From the NCBI GenBank assembly GCA_028829895.1, contig CM054180.1, positions 120,169,363 to 120,233,362 of the forward strand: DNA of 64,000 nucleotides, written 5' to 3'. The stretch is from Sinotaia quadrata (taxonomy: Eukaryota; Mollusca; Gastropoda; Architaenioglossa; Viviparidae). The position numbers were made by a program, and so were the translations under genes. The notes under the pieces were generated by a model, which saw nothing but the letters and a program-made list of their open reading frames with translations, was not told where the DNA came from and searched no databases. Below are positions 22,828 through 34,600 of the stretch, piece after piece. Within the stretch, counting starts at the first letter, position 1. Every line of letters begins with the position of its first letter.

Positions 22828-25800
22828 GTTCTTATATGATCCAGAAATGATTTACTGCACTTACTTTGTACATAAAAAATAATAAACTAAAACCTCCATA
22901 TTAAACATGATTTTCTAAAGATTATATATATTTTAAAATTCATGAGTATGATACTGATAAATATTTAAACTAAAATAGAATGATTAGCATATTGCAGGAG
23001 TGATTCAGGATATATTATATTTACAAGTTGTTTAACTACCCAATAAATTTCTTATTGAAGTAACATGTAAAATATACATTATAATTATGCAATTAATATC
23101 AAACTAAAAAAAAAAAAAGAATATTTACCATAGACAAATCTCGGCTGTGGTTTTTTAATTTCTCTTCCTGTCTCTCTGCAAAATATCAGCAGAACTTGCC
23201 TCAAACATTGGTAGTTAAGATCATATATTACTGAAAATACTGTTTTAATAAATTTTATCTGAATTAAAAATGTTTTCTTGATAGGATGAAATTAAATCAA
23301 GGTGCAAATAATTCGGTCACTAAAATGAAAAAGAAAACAACACATAATATATGAAAGAAACATTAAATTTTCAAAAATTATCAATTCAATACATATGACA
23401 AAAACAATCATAATTCTTTAAATATCTCCAAGAGTATATATAGTACCTGGGCTAACTTGTTCATTATTTTACTTATTTATTTTAAAGACACAAACCAAGT
23501 TTTTTCTTGAGGTTTCTATCTGCCACATCCCCTCCAGCTTCCTTCTGTTTCTCTACTGTCAATAAAAGAACAAGCAACATTATTATTACACTGTCAATAA
23601 AAGAACAAGCAACATTATTATTATACTGTCAATAAAAGAACAAGCAACATTATTATTACACTGTCAATAAAAGAACAAACAACATTATTATTAATCTATG
23701 TATGGTTTTAATAAGTTAGCAGTAAAACAATCAATAAATACAAAGTCAATATTGAAGAAATAATTATCATCAATTACAACATGTGGAAGCAAATTTTTAA
23801 AAACACTTAAGCATCCCTCCTATTAATACCTAAGTTTCAATCATTGAATGTGATAACAGAAATAAATACAAGGGTCATTCTCTGTATGAGTGAACCATTT
23901 TGTAACATGAAGTGCAACAAATTAAGTGGATTAAAACTAATTATTCTGTAGTCTACAAGTACAACAGGCCTAATGCTCAATTAAAAACATAAAAAAGAAA
24001 AATACATAAAAATGATGATGTTTCAGGAGTTTGAAATATGCAAAAGGCATATGTTTCTGTTGATAACTTAGAAAGTAAAGCGGAGATGTGTTTTACCAAG
24101 AAAAAATATTTTTAAATAAGCAATATAATTATCTCATTACAATGAATATATTTTCTTTATTAAAATAAATTATTAACTTAATCTGGATACATATTTGCTT
24201 AAAATAGGTTATGAAACTGTAACTTCATAACGTGGAAACTATATTTGGCTGTCATTCATCATAAAAGTAGATCTATTTTTTCTCAGTTAAACATAAAACA
24301 GGCTAAGTTATTATGCTGTAAGACAGTAAAGATAATAGTAAGTATTAAAAAAAGTGTCTATTTAAATATAATGTTTATTTTAATATATAATAAGCCTAAG
24401 CCTAATGTTTATATTCTTGAATGTAATTTACAGGTTTGTCTACCCTTACTAGTTCAGGTTTAAAACAAACAAGCTATGTTAAACTTTAACTGCAAAAGAA
24501 ACCATATGGATATGTACATAAATAGGTAAGCAATATATGATGCTAATTTACTCAAAATATATCAAGATTATCAGAAATCTTAGCTGTTTTCAAAAGTTGA
24601 TGACTGAAAATTTTCTTGGAATTGGGTGCCTTCATAATGTGATCTTTGATGTAAAATAAGTTATTTTTCTTATTCCGCACTTGACTCATCACATCAAGAC
24701 AAAATGAAAGAAATGGTTGGTGATATTAATGTCATTATGTCATTATTTTGTAAATATATTTATGAATTTATATTTTTCTTTATATCATGTGCAAAATGGA
24801 GAAAAAAATTAGTTTTCTTAATGCTGAAAATTCCTGAATACAACAAATAACTATAAAAAACTTGAATAGTTTGATTGCATCGATTGTTTAAATAGCACAT
24901 GGTATTTATGCAGGATATGTCGATACTTGGTAAAAGAATAAAAGTTTTGGACCCGATTTATGTAAAAAAGGGAGTGTGACAAAGAAAATGCCTTTCTAAA
25001 ATACTATTTGTTCATGAAATTGATCGTTTGAAGATAAAAGGGATCTAGAATGTTGCATTAATGTATTACCACTTCTAAGAAAACTTTGAACGTGTTGGAT
25101 AATTTATAACAATGAAAATCCCAGAAAATAGCAATACATAAGCATGTCACAAAAAGATATGCCATCTTCAGTTCGAAACGAATTTGTATTACAAATAATT
25201 GCAAAATAAATAAACACAAATTCATGCAACTATCTTATGTATCTCTTACATTAATTCTAAAAGTATAGAATATAAACACATGATATTTCAATGCTTTATT
25301 TTTAAGACAACACACTTCAAAGGGACCTACTCTATGTGGTACACACATCCAGAGAATGACCCAGATATGAATGTCGTAGTAATCTTATTTATCTAAGCTT
25401 CATGCTGTTAGTAAGTTTCAATATTCACAGTAAAAAATGTTATTGTAAAAATTCCCATTTTAGCATAGCCCTTTTCACTGTTACATTTAAAAGATAAATA
25501 CTGGAATGAATTGTTAGTGATTCAAAGAAAGACATGCAAAAACTGGTATATTTACAGTTACATTCCACATAAACAAGGAAGTGCCAAGAATTTAGCAATA
25601 AAATCACCATGCCAGAGTCTTGCCTTGATCAATGTACTGCAACTATTAAAGCACCTTAATGGACCATATTTAACATCCAGGATATGAATCTCTGTCAGAT
25701 GGATATAATGAGCAGAGTATAGAAATGTTGTACTCTATAATGGTGCACGAAGAAGAGAGTTGTGTCTATAACCCTTCAACTTAGGAACTAGTTTCCCCAT

Positions 25801-27068
25801 TTCTGCCTAAATGTCATTTATGGATTCAAGGCATTATGGTTTAAAATGAAATATACACTAATCCTAATACTAATCCTATATTAAAATGTAATACTAAATC
25901 TAAGTCTAATTTTAACTGACTTTTGGCATTTTTAAATGTTTGATAATGATAAAGTACACTAAAATGAGGCTGAACTATTATGAGTTTGATCATAAAACAA
26001 TTGAACATCACAATAGCACTGGTGGTAACAAACATGAAGTTAAACTAATAAAAGTATAAATAATAAAATGGGTAAATACTAAATATACTTAAAAACAATA
26101 TTTCCATTATTAAATTGTGTATATACACTTTACAGTTTACAGACTCACATTTTTTACTTTGTTTTTCCACTTCTGCTTTCAGCTTTTGATATTTTTCTGT
26201 TCGGTAAACGAAAAGCCAGGTAAGGCCTGCAAAATAATTATCATACAACCAATCAAATCTATTTTCATTATGCACAAGAAATGTTACTCAAAATAAATTA
26301 AAAGTTTTAAACAGAAGTCAAAAACTGTAAAAACATAAAAATAAAACAGCCAATCTAAAATAATTTGTGGTGGAATGTACTTACAACATGGAAATATATT
26401 ATTACTGCATTAACTGGTCTTTAAAAAATTAATACGTTTCTTAACTGCTCTTTATTTAATAATAATAGTCTAAACTCGACAGAGAATAGAAATTAGAATG
26501 GAATGGAGGAACTATTTCAGGTTACCATTGGTGCCCCAATGGTCGACAAGACAGACAGATAGATAAATAGATAGAAACTCGACAGATAAAAATAGTTTGT
26601 TTTCATAAATCAAATGAATATTACTCAGATGTTTATTATTCTTATTCTCTAGGTTCTGGCTGTACTGTATATTAGCACTAGTACTCTTGCTATTTAGGCC
26701 TATATTATTACTACAAATGTATATTAGTATTACAATCATATGTATTACTATTAGCATGTTGTTGAGTTGTTATCGTGGACTTCTTTCGCAAAATAATTTG
26801 GGTGAATTAAAAGAACGGAAGAAAATACGTGATCATCTGAAATAATATCACCTAATTTTAAAATGCACAATGTATTATTACTTGTACATGTGTTGTATTT
26901 GAGAAGGACCCTATTGTTTATGAAATAGGCCTACTATTATTGTAACTACATATAGCCTACTACTTTTATCCAAACTTTGTAAAATCTAAATTAAAAACAC
27001 ACTTCACCTTCTCCAAGCAAAGCAGTACAAATAGATATAAATACGATTAAAATACAATCGCCAAGCAT
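20192..27068 (-). CDS. TMCO1: TMCO1, ER calcium-load channel / translocon subunit
   Basis: Seven coding exons on the minus strand: 27008-27068, 26149-26226, 23496-23555, 23129-23175, 22632-22699, 21331-21475 and 20192-20284. They join in phase to 552 nt, 183 aa plus TAA, close to the 188-aa vertebrate protein. TMCO1 is a small Oxa1-superfamily membrane protein of the endoplasmic reticulum, known as a calcium-load-activated channel and as part of the multipass-protein translocon. Visible: N-terminal membrane segment ILIVFISICTALL; the cytosolic coiled coil from VYRTEKYQKLKAEVEKQSKK through EKQKEAGG to ERQEEKLKNHSRDLSM; second membrane segment MKSMFAIGFAFTALLSMF; then ATLPFTPISLIQGISHRNL; third membrane segment SFIFLYILCTMSIRQ; and tail NIQKMLGLAPSRAASKQ. 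The start ATG at 27068 matches the short family N-terminus. Most donors are standard, but that of exon 3 is GTTTGT (weak). An ATTAAA about 80 bp past the stop (minus strand, 20106-20111) may be the poly(A) signal. Several exon edges are embedded in local duplications (see findings). Confidence 0.96.
21186..21356. repeat. ~34-bp repeats over the TMCO1 exon 6 donor
   Basis: Five copies of a unit that on the minus strand reads GCAYAATGTCCATWAGACAG then GT. The highest-coordinate copy is the exon 6 end itself with its donor (GT at 21329-21330). Copies at about 21220 and 21186 keep a donor-like CAG|GTGTGA or CAG|GTATA, and the two copies nearest the exon have lost it (GATG). Unit starts on the plus strand, by the (T/C)AATGG/TTATGG core, are 21191, 21225, 21259, 21303 and 21336. 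Confidence 0.9.
22541..22604. repeat. (GA)n(GT)n microsatellite in a TMCO1 intron
   Basis: GA run then a GT run, in the intron between exons 5 and 6, starting about 28 bp from the exon 5 donor. Confidence 0.97.
22691..22835. repeat. duplicated acceptor region of TMCO1 exon 5 with (TA)n
   Basis: The block ATTTTTACCTGTAAATATTC ... TATTTAGTTCTT occurs twice (from 22692 and from 22760). On the minus strand this duplicates the branch-point region, AG acceptor and first bases of exon 5; the upstream copy has the acceptor TTTACAG with its +1 base at 22767. The second copy is expanded by a (TA)n tract at 22790-22822. Confidence 0.9.
23556..23692. repeat. 35-bp minisatellite carrying the TMCO1 exon 3 acceptor
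   Basis: Four copies (plus-strand starts 23555, 23590, 23625, 23660) of a 35-bp unit beginning ACTGTCAATAAAAGAACAAG. On the minus strand each contains TTCTTTTATTGACAG, the acceptor used by exon 3. The copy at 23555 is the true junction; three complete acceptors stand upstream in the intron. Confidence 0.95.
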
Positions 27069-27263
27069 TTTTATGGTTATTTGTCTGAAACTACGGATCT
27101 AACCGAAAGATGACCTATTACGATGAATCTTGACATGGGCAAAGTAAAGCTTGCCTTTAACGAAGTAAGAATGCAGCCTTTTAAGAATCCAAGCAAATAG
27201 GAAACAACTAATTTGGATAAAATGTCTTTACTATCCAATATCACAGGTCAGGCCCTATATTTG

Positions 27264-27467
27264 TTTAAATCAAGTGTGTGCAACATTTTTCATTGGTGGG
27301 CCATTTTCAAACAATGGAACAACAGTTAGGGCCAGTCACCGTCAAAAATATGTAATCTAATTACATCTAGTGTACTGAGTTATGAATACAAACGGTTAGC
27401 GAGGGTCACACTGACTGGCCCGGCGAGCCGGGTTGCGGACCGCCTGTTGCACACCCCTGTTTAAATC
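27264..27467. mobile_element. hAT-type MITE with 8-bp target duplication
   Basis: Terminal inverted repeats CAAGTGTGTGCAAC (27271) and, at the right end, the complement of CAGGGGTGTGCAAC (ending 27459) bound a roughly 190-bp element. TTTAAATC occurs at 27264-27271 and 27460-27467, an 8-bp direct duplication as hAT elements make (the last C overlaps the left end). The interior near the right end is GC-rich (GGCCCGGCGAGCCGGG). There is no coding capacity. It lies about 200 bp upstream of the TMCO1 start codon. Confidence 0.75.
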
Positions 27468-27744
27468 TTTCAGTTATCCATTACATCAAATAGGATAACT
27501 AATATGGTTCAGCATTTTTGAAAGTGTCAACGTCACATATCCAAATGGGTATATTTTTTGGAATCCTTTGAATGACCGTTACATCAAATAATACTGGGCG
27601 GTTTTGACATTGCAGGTACTTGGAAGATTGCCTCCAAATTAATTTAGCTGTTTTTCAAGTCAGTAGCGCCGAATGGCGAACGCTGCGCTTTGTGTTAAGC
27701 TTTGCTTCCTGATGTCTTGTGCCTGGGCATTCCTTTCAGTTTAT

Positions 27745-28055
27745 TTTGCATGTCCTTTACGTCAGCTGTCGCACTCATTGCATATCATTTGCATGGCTTT
27801 TACGTTAGCTATCGTATTCACTGCACGTCATTTGCCTGTTTTAGCTATTGCATTCCATTTTCCTGTCCTTTACGTCAGCTATCGTATTCAGTGCACGTCA
27901 TTTGCCTGTTTTTACGTTAGCTATTGTATTCCATTTTCATGTCCTTTACGTCGGCTATCGTATTCATTGCACGTCATTTGCCTGTTTTTACGTTAGCTAT
28001 TGCATTCCATTTTCATGTCCTTTATGTCAGCTGTCGCATTCATTGCACATTAGCC
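27745..28055. repeat. complex ~70-76-bp repeats
   Basis: Repeated phrases CACGTCATTTGCCTGTTTTT, ACGTTAGCTATTGCATTCCA and TTTACGTCGGCTATCGTATT alternate for about four cycles (CACGTCATTT at 27824, 27894, 27970). The three overlapping ORFs on the plus strand are read-through. Confidence 0.9.
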
Positions 28056-28090
28056 TGTCTATTTTTTCATTGATATTTGGCGATTAAAGC

Positions 28091-28091
28091 A

Positions 28092-28133
<42 letters not shown>

Positions 28134-28142
28134 GCACGCACG
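28091..28142. repeat. (CA)n(CACG)n microsatellite
   Basis: CA run ending in four CACG steps. Confidence 0.95.
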
Positions 28143-28380
28143 TAAGTGCCTGCGCATTCGTTGCAGGTCATTTGCATGTCCGTCACGTCCAACAGTACTT
28201 TGGCTTTCGGTCTCTGTTCTCGCGTGTGATTGTGTACAGAACTTATAGTGTCTGAGACGGCTCTTTAAAGCAGCAGCAGAGCTTTAGAATTCTTTTCTCT
28301 CATTTCTGGCGATATCCTAATCCGTGAGAATATTCACTCTGATAACTCGAATCTTCATCCAGATGTGGTCAGCACGCCCT

Positions 28381-28508
28381 ACTCTCTCTCTCTCACACAC
28401 AAACACACACACACACACTTACAGAAGTGTATGTGCGTATGCGTGCAAGCGTAAAGCCTATATATGAAAGCTTGCACGTCTGTCTAATCGTGCGTGGGGG
28501 TTGTAGGT

Positions 28509-28559
<51 letters not shown>

Positions 28560-28598
28560 TGTGTGTGTGTGAGTGAGTGAGTGAGAGAGAGAGAGATT
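28381..28598. repeat. (CT)n(CA)n and (GT)n(GA)n pair
   Basis: A (CT)n(CA)n tract at 28381-28418 and a (GT)n(GA)n tract at 28507-28596 lie about 90 bp apart as near reverse complements, so the DNA or RNA could fold into a long hairpin. Confidence 0.9.
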
Positions 28599-29218
28599 CC
28601 GAATACGCAATTTTCAATAAGAGTGTCCTGGGGTTTTAAATTTAGGACGAGAACATCCTGCGATTGGGGTTGGCAGGAAACATACGCTTAAGTACAGCGT
28701 ACTATTTCCGCCGTGACTAATGTACGCAATAATAAAACATTCCTTTCAAAAAATCAACATTCGTGCGTGAGACGGTGGTGAATGTCAATTATTTTTGTGG
28801 TTGCCGATCCTTTTTGAAGAAAATAATTAAGGCTTTCTTTGTCACCGGAAATTGCAATCACACACAAAAACAAAAAAAAAATTGTAAAAACAACACACAA
28901 ACAAACCCACTAAGGCGACCGAATGTGCCAAGTTCACATTCGCAGTTTTGTTTGTGTGTCTGTACGGAGCGAGGGGAGCTGTACACGCTAGTAAATATTG
29001 TTCAGCATAGTTCAAAGCACTTCTTCACTTATGAGTTTACTTTTGGCGCACTTGTATAAGGATAAGACGTATATAGGCCTATATGTATAACTGTAGGCAT
29101 AAGTAGGTCCATGCATGTATGCGTATTACATCGTGCTGGCATACACAAAATACAAATCTCTCTAGAATTACATTAAGTCTCAAAATGTTAAAAGTCTATT
29201 GTACACACATTTTATTTT

Positions 29219-29520
29219 ATGGGTGTTTTGTGTGCGTTTACTGTTTGTGTTTGTTGTAAATATGCAAGTTATGTGTGTTTACTGTCTGTTTGTATGTGGA
29301 GATATGCAACTTGTGTATTTACTGTCTGCGTGTGTATGGTGAATATGCAAGTTGTGTGTTTATTGTATCGCGTGTGTGATAAATATGCAAATTGTGTGTG
29401 TGTGTTTACTGTCTGTGTGTGTGGTAAATATGCAAGTTGTGTATGTTTACTGTCTGTCTGTGTGTGTGGTAAATATGCAAGTTGTGTCTGTTTACTGTCT
29501 GCGTGTAAGTGGCAAACTTG
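29219..29520. repeat. degenerate ~45-50-bp GT-rich repeats
   Basis: Six or so copies of TGTTTACTGTCTGTGTGTGT followed by GGTAAATATGCAAGTTGTG, with length variation. The cysteine/valine-rich ORFs here are artefacts. Confidence 0.88.
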
Positions 29521-29598
29521 CATGTGCAAGAGTTTGTATGTCACGCACAGAGTATGTTTAAATGCACACTCATTCAGAGCCGCGTCAGTTGTCATGGC

Positions 29599-29796
29599 AC
29601 ACACACATGTACAAAGTGTACCATCGTATATCTCTGTCTTTATTCATTAACAATCATTGCACGTGCACACACATGTACAAAGTGTACCATCGTATATCTC
29701 TGTCTTTATTCATTAACAATCATTGCACGTGCACACACATGTACAAAGTGTACCATCGTATCTCTGTCTTTATTCATTAACAATCATTGCACGTGC
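29599..29796. repeat. 66-bp minisatellite, three copies
   Basis: Three copies starting 29599, 29665 and 29731 with CACACACATGTACAAAGTGT; the third has a 2-bp deletion. Confidence 0.95.
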
Positions 29797-30285
29797 GCAC
29801 AGTTCACAATTGTCACGACGTACAAACCAATCTTCGAACGAAAACGTTAATCATAGTAAGAGTCCCACTTTATTTTCTAACAAACATTACACTTGTACAC
29901 AATTTACAAATGCCACCACATACAAGCAGCTGCTGCAACTAAAACTTCTAAGGAAAATGCTGAAAGTATACAGAAGTATACACACTAATCTGAAAGGGTA
30001 AGGTTTTCATCTTTAAAAAAAAAAAATCAAGATTTATTTTTTAACAAATCGTTTAAAAATATATTACGTATGTGAAACATAGCCACTCTTCAGCAGAGAC
30101 TATATGTTAATAAGATAATAACAAAATTGACAAATACAATAAATATGACAACAATGGAATGACGGTTCACCCCTCCTTCCACCCTCCTTCATTTTATGAC
30201 TCCAAATTGATTCTATCAAAATCAGCTAAAACGACCGTATTCTGATGTATGACTGTATTCTGATGTATGGTATACAGCATCCCTC

Positions 30286-30286
<1 letters not shown>

Positions 30287-30345
<59 letters not shown>
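30287..30345. repeat. (CA)n microsatellite
   Basis: Nearly pure CA run of about 55 bp. Confidence 0.97.
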
Positions 30346-30352
<7 letters not shown>

Positions 30353-31114
30353 CAAAATATCATAGAAAAGTCATAATAAATTATAAATTAAAAATAAATA
30401 AAATGTTTCCAAACAACATTTCATGCACGAAGGTCGGCATTTTCTGGAGATTATAAAGAAGGGTCAAGTGACCTTAGTAAGCTAAACCGATCTATATATG
30501 CGAAGTCCGTATTATTGTCATAAAGAGAAATGGGCAAGTGGGTGTGACTTTGAGTTCTCTAGTTGAAACTGTTGATGAACCAGATCCAGTTCCTTTTGTT
30601 CGTACTTCAGTTGCAGTTGTTTTCATATCTCTCAGATTACTGCATATTTTATCAGTCAGCCATTAGTATAATGATGCTTATGTACTGTTCAATTTCCCTT
30701 AGACATTTACAAAGAGAGTTACGTTCTCTTTGAGTAAAAATTTCTATTTCTGCACTGAGCACCTAAATTCCTTTAACCATGGCGATTCTCATCCTAGAAC
30801 ATTATCTATTCTAGTTTCTTTTAGTTGGTATTTTTTTTTTGTTTGTTGAAAATGTCGATCACATGATTTTTTGCATTGCTTAGACCACGTAGGCGATACA
30901 AATGTGTGTCGTTCTTTTGGCCTGAGTGACCTAAGTGACGTCTTGTCTCTTACTGAGAGACGTCTTGCCTACACTGAGTGACGAATATTTTGCCTCGCTG
31001 TGAAGAACGTCTAACTAAAAATACCAATCTACTCTGGCAAAAATGTCTCCGTATACCTCACTACTACCTGTCTTCTACCAAGCCATCGCGCTGAGGCAGG
31101 AACTCGTCCTGATT

Positions 31115-31552
31115 CTAGAAGTCAGTAGCTTTCCTGTTGGCCAGGTACTTCTTCAGGTTGGCATTGGATTCCACCTTGGTCTGGAGAGCCTTGAGTTCCG
31201 GAAATTTGGCACCAGCGTCATACGGCTCTTTGGCGTTTTTAAGTGTGTACAGAATGTCGTATACAACTATATCGGCCAAGGTCAACTGGATTAGGAACAA
31301 GCAAACACAGGTTAGAGTATTATTACATCATGTTGAGTGAAATTCAGTGTAAGCATATAGAGTTTGTTGTTGGATTATGATTATTTCAGAGGCAGTGTGT
31401 CTCGACTTGTGACTTGTATCAAGTGCGTCTGTTCTTTGTTTGATGATTTCGTAATAATTCGATAATCGAGTGTGAATGCACAATATGTGTTTGTAAGTAT
31501 GGTGGTAAATATAGCTTTATGTCTATAGGAATATTTATAAGTATAATCGTAA

Positions 31553-31614
<62 letters not shown>

Positions 31615-34600
31615 TTGTAAAAATAATATGCGTACATGTATAGAAATCTACTTGTAAGTGTATATTTTAAAGTACAATTGTTTGTAAGTAAGCGTTTATG
31701 TAAGTACAACTTTACGTTCGTTTGTAAAATGTAAATTGTATGTTTGAAAGCTGTATTATTTTAAGAAAGCATATAAATGCAATTGTTACGGTTTCTGTGA
31801 ATATGCTGATAAGTATGTGTCTAAATAAAATTGCAAATATTCTTATTTAAGTATTTATATAAGTATAATAGAATGTTTGTAAATATATTTATTATTTTAT
31901 GTGCATTTGTAATTATATCTGTAAACATGTCTGGAAAAAAGTTGTAAGTATGCTTGTAAATATAATTAAACGTACAAGAAGTGTAAGTATTATATTTACC
32001 TGTGCGCTGCAAGTGTGTTCTAAGTATAATTGTATGTTGTGAATTGCTTTCAAGTGTAATAGTAAGTTTATAATAGTTATTATGAGTATGCTGTAAGTTT
32101 AATTTTTTGGTAATTATTAAGTCAGTATGTTTGTAATTATTAAGTCAGTATGCTTGTAAGTGTTAAGTCAGTATATTTGAAAGTATTAAGTCAGTATATT
32201 TGTAAGTATTAAGTCAGTATGTTTGTAAGCATTAAGTCAGTATGTTTGTATTCAGTCAGTGTGTTTGTAAGCATTAAGTCAGTATGTTTCTATTCAGTCA
32301 GTGTGTTTGTAAGCATTAAGTCAGTATGTTTGTAAGTGTATTTATAAATATTTACTAAGCATTGGGTGTTCTTTTCTTTTAATGTTACACACCACTTACC
32401 TCACTCCCAACAAAAACACCTTTGCCATTTTCCTTTAGAAGTTTCTGGAAAAAGCCACAGAACTTTGGCAGTTCCTCTTCCACCAGCTTTTTGCCTAGTT
32501 CTGCCTGAAAACAAGAACACCACATGTCACTGTGGAAATTACGTCACTGCCAGGGAGTGTTAGATTTGCTCAGACATCACAAGTTTAAAGTTTAAGTTTT
32601 TTGTCAGATTTAAAACCTATGTATTGATTAGAATCAGTGTGACATTGAAAATCAGTAAAATTTAGATTACAAGAATTGTTTCTTGAGCAGGTACATTCTT
32701 TTGGAAATGGGGTTGGGTGGGGATGTAATACGCATGCTGGCGAGCCAACGTACGCATAATGATCACATCCAATGGGAAACATTGAATAATATATGCACTA
32801 TGTTTATGGTTTATTAATGTGCGTTATCCCGATTAATATAACACGTGAGGATGAAGTTGACGTCTTAAGGTTTGGATTTTCTTCTCCAAAACACCTAATT
32901 ACATTCAAAATAAAAATGCTCGCGCTCTCAAGGTTTTTCCTTCCTTTAGACAAATTTTGATTTGTGCAGCAATATCTAAAATATTTATTCCACTTGCTTT
33001 TGTTTTGAACTAGTACAACTTCTCAGACCTAACGCAGCCTAGCGGGTAAGAAGTCTTGTCAAAAGTAATATCTTAGAATCCATCAGTGTTTATTTATTTT
33101 TGAAGGATGTATTTCTAGTTTTTAAAAAAAATCTTGCTTTTAAGATCGAGTGCGTGCTCCCCCCCCCCCACCTACACAAAACCAAATAGGATATGTTTCT
33201 AGGTGTTGCATCATTACCTTGACCTATAACCCTTGTGCTCCGCTACATAGACAAACTTGAATGTGAAACTTGTAACAGCCTTCACATCATGACCTTGACT
33301 TACGATCTTTACCCCATTGTCATAGACAAGGTAGGATATGGAGATATTTCCAGAGTTTTTCGTCGTCATTATATAGATTTTTGATCTTTGCCCAATTCAA
33401 TGTCGACTTTAAAAAATAGAAAGAAATTGTTAAATTTTTAAATGATGATCCCAATCGGCACAACACTGCAAGAGTGCCTCCGCACCAGGCACTGGATCCT
33501 ACCCACCCCCACCTTAAGTTTCTGAATGACGAGATTTGATTTCGCAAAGAGCTCTCACCTTTTTGGTTTCGTCCGACTCGAACCGTGCCTTCGTGAGAAC
33601 GGTCAGCAGGTCTTGCGTCAGCTGCACAACTTCATCAATGCGCAGAGCGTCCAGATTTGTCTTCCCATAGAGTCCTGAGAACGCGCAATGATTGGTTACA
33701 AGTTAGAAGGGGACGTTAATCTAAAATTCTAAATAGTCTCTCGAATGGTATGTTCTGGTTTGCCGAAATCTGAGTAAACATTCATATGCTTTTCATGTGT
33801 GCATGCATGTGTGTGTGTGTGAGTAAGCGCACGCAAGACATACTTAAGAGAAAAATGTAATTGTATAGATTAATTCAACTGTGAAAGTATTTGAACAGCA
33901 ATTTTGATAGATAGGTCCTAGAATATGTAAATGTGAGAATCAAATTGTACAATAATAATAATAATAATAACGGTATTCAAGTTCTACATATCTGGTCAGT
34001 TAAGATATTAATAATAATAAGAGTATACATTTTTATTGACTCGGTAGGTATAATGTGCATGTAAATACTAACTCTCGTTAGTAAGAAAGTCAGTCATTTT
34101 GTGACAGCTTCACTCTTTAAGGTTAAATATCTGACCATTTAGCTTCAGGATTTAATCGTGTCGTTGACTTAATACAAGAAATACGTACTTACCAAACTCG
34201 CGTGCAAGGAACGTTGCTATGGCAACACTTTGTGCGTACTTCTTTCCGTTGTATTCCAAGATAGGTGCCTGACCAAAAGGGGCATCTGCAAGAATACATG
34301 AGGACAAGGTTGTTTAATTAATTTCTGTCCATTTGTATCTAGCCCTCGCTTCTAAGATTAACCCTTTTCACGGACATTATTTAATCATTTTGTACTGTTT
34401 CACATCTGCTTTCAACTTGTAATAATTTTGTAGAAACGCTCGAGCTAGGAATGGTCGAGATCCCAAGTCAGGAATGGAGGGTGGGGGGAAAAAAGTGTGA
34501 AGCCGGATTAAACATTTTCCCTACTTTCCGACGTCACAGATCACGTGACTACATACACTGTCGTAGGCAGACACAATGCAGAATAACGTGAATTAATGTA

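Larger units (their letters stand above)
27468..31114. other. intergenic between TMCO1 and GST-A, repeat-rich
   Basis: No supported exon. The TMCO1 promoter should lie at its left edge (27069-27270). The rest is microsatellites and minisatellites listed separately, plus AT-rich sequence. A plus-strand ORF at 31043-31294 lies antisense to the last GST-A exon and is a shadow. Confidence 0.5.

Noticed and set aside
31043..31340. Plus-strand ORFs at the GST-A 3' end
   Set aside because: They are antisense to the real last exon of GST-A.
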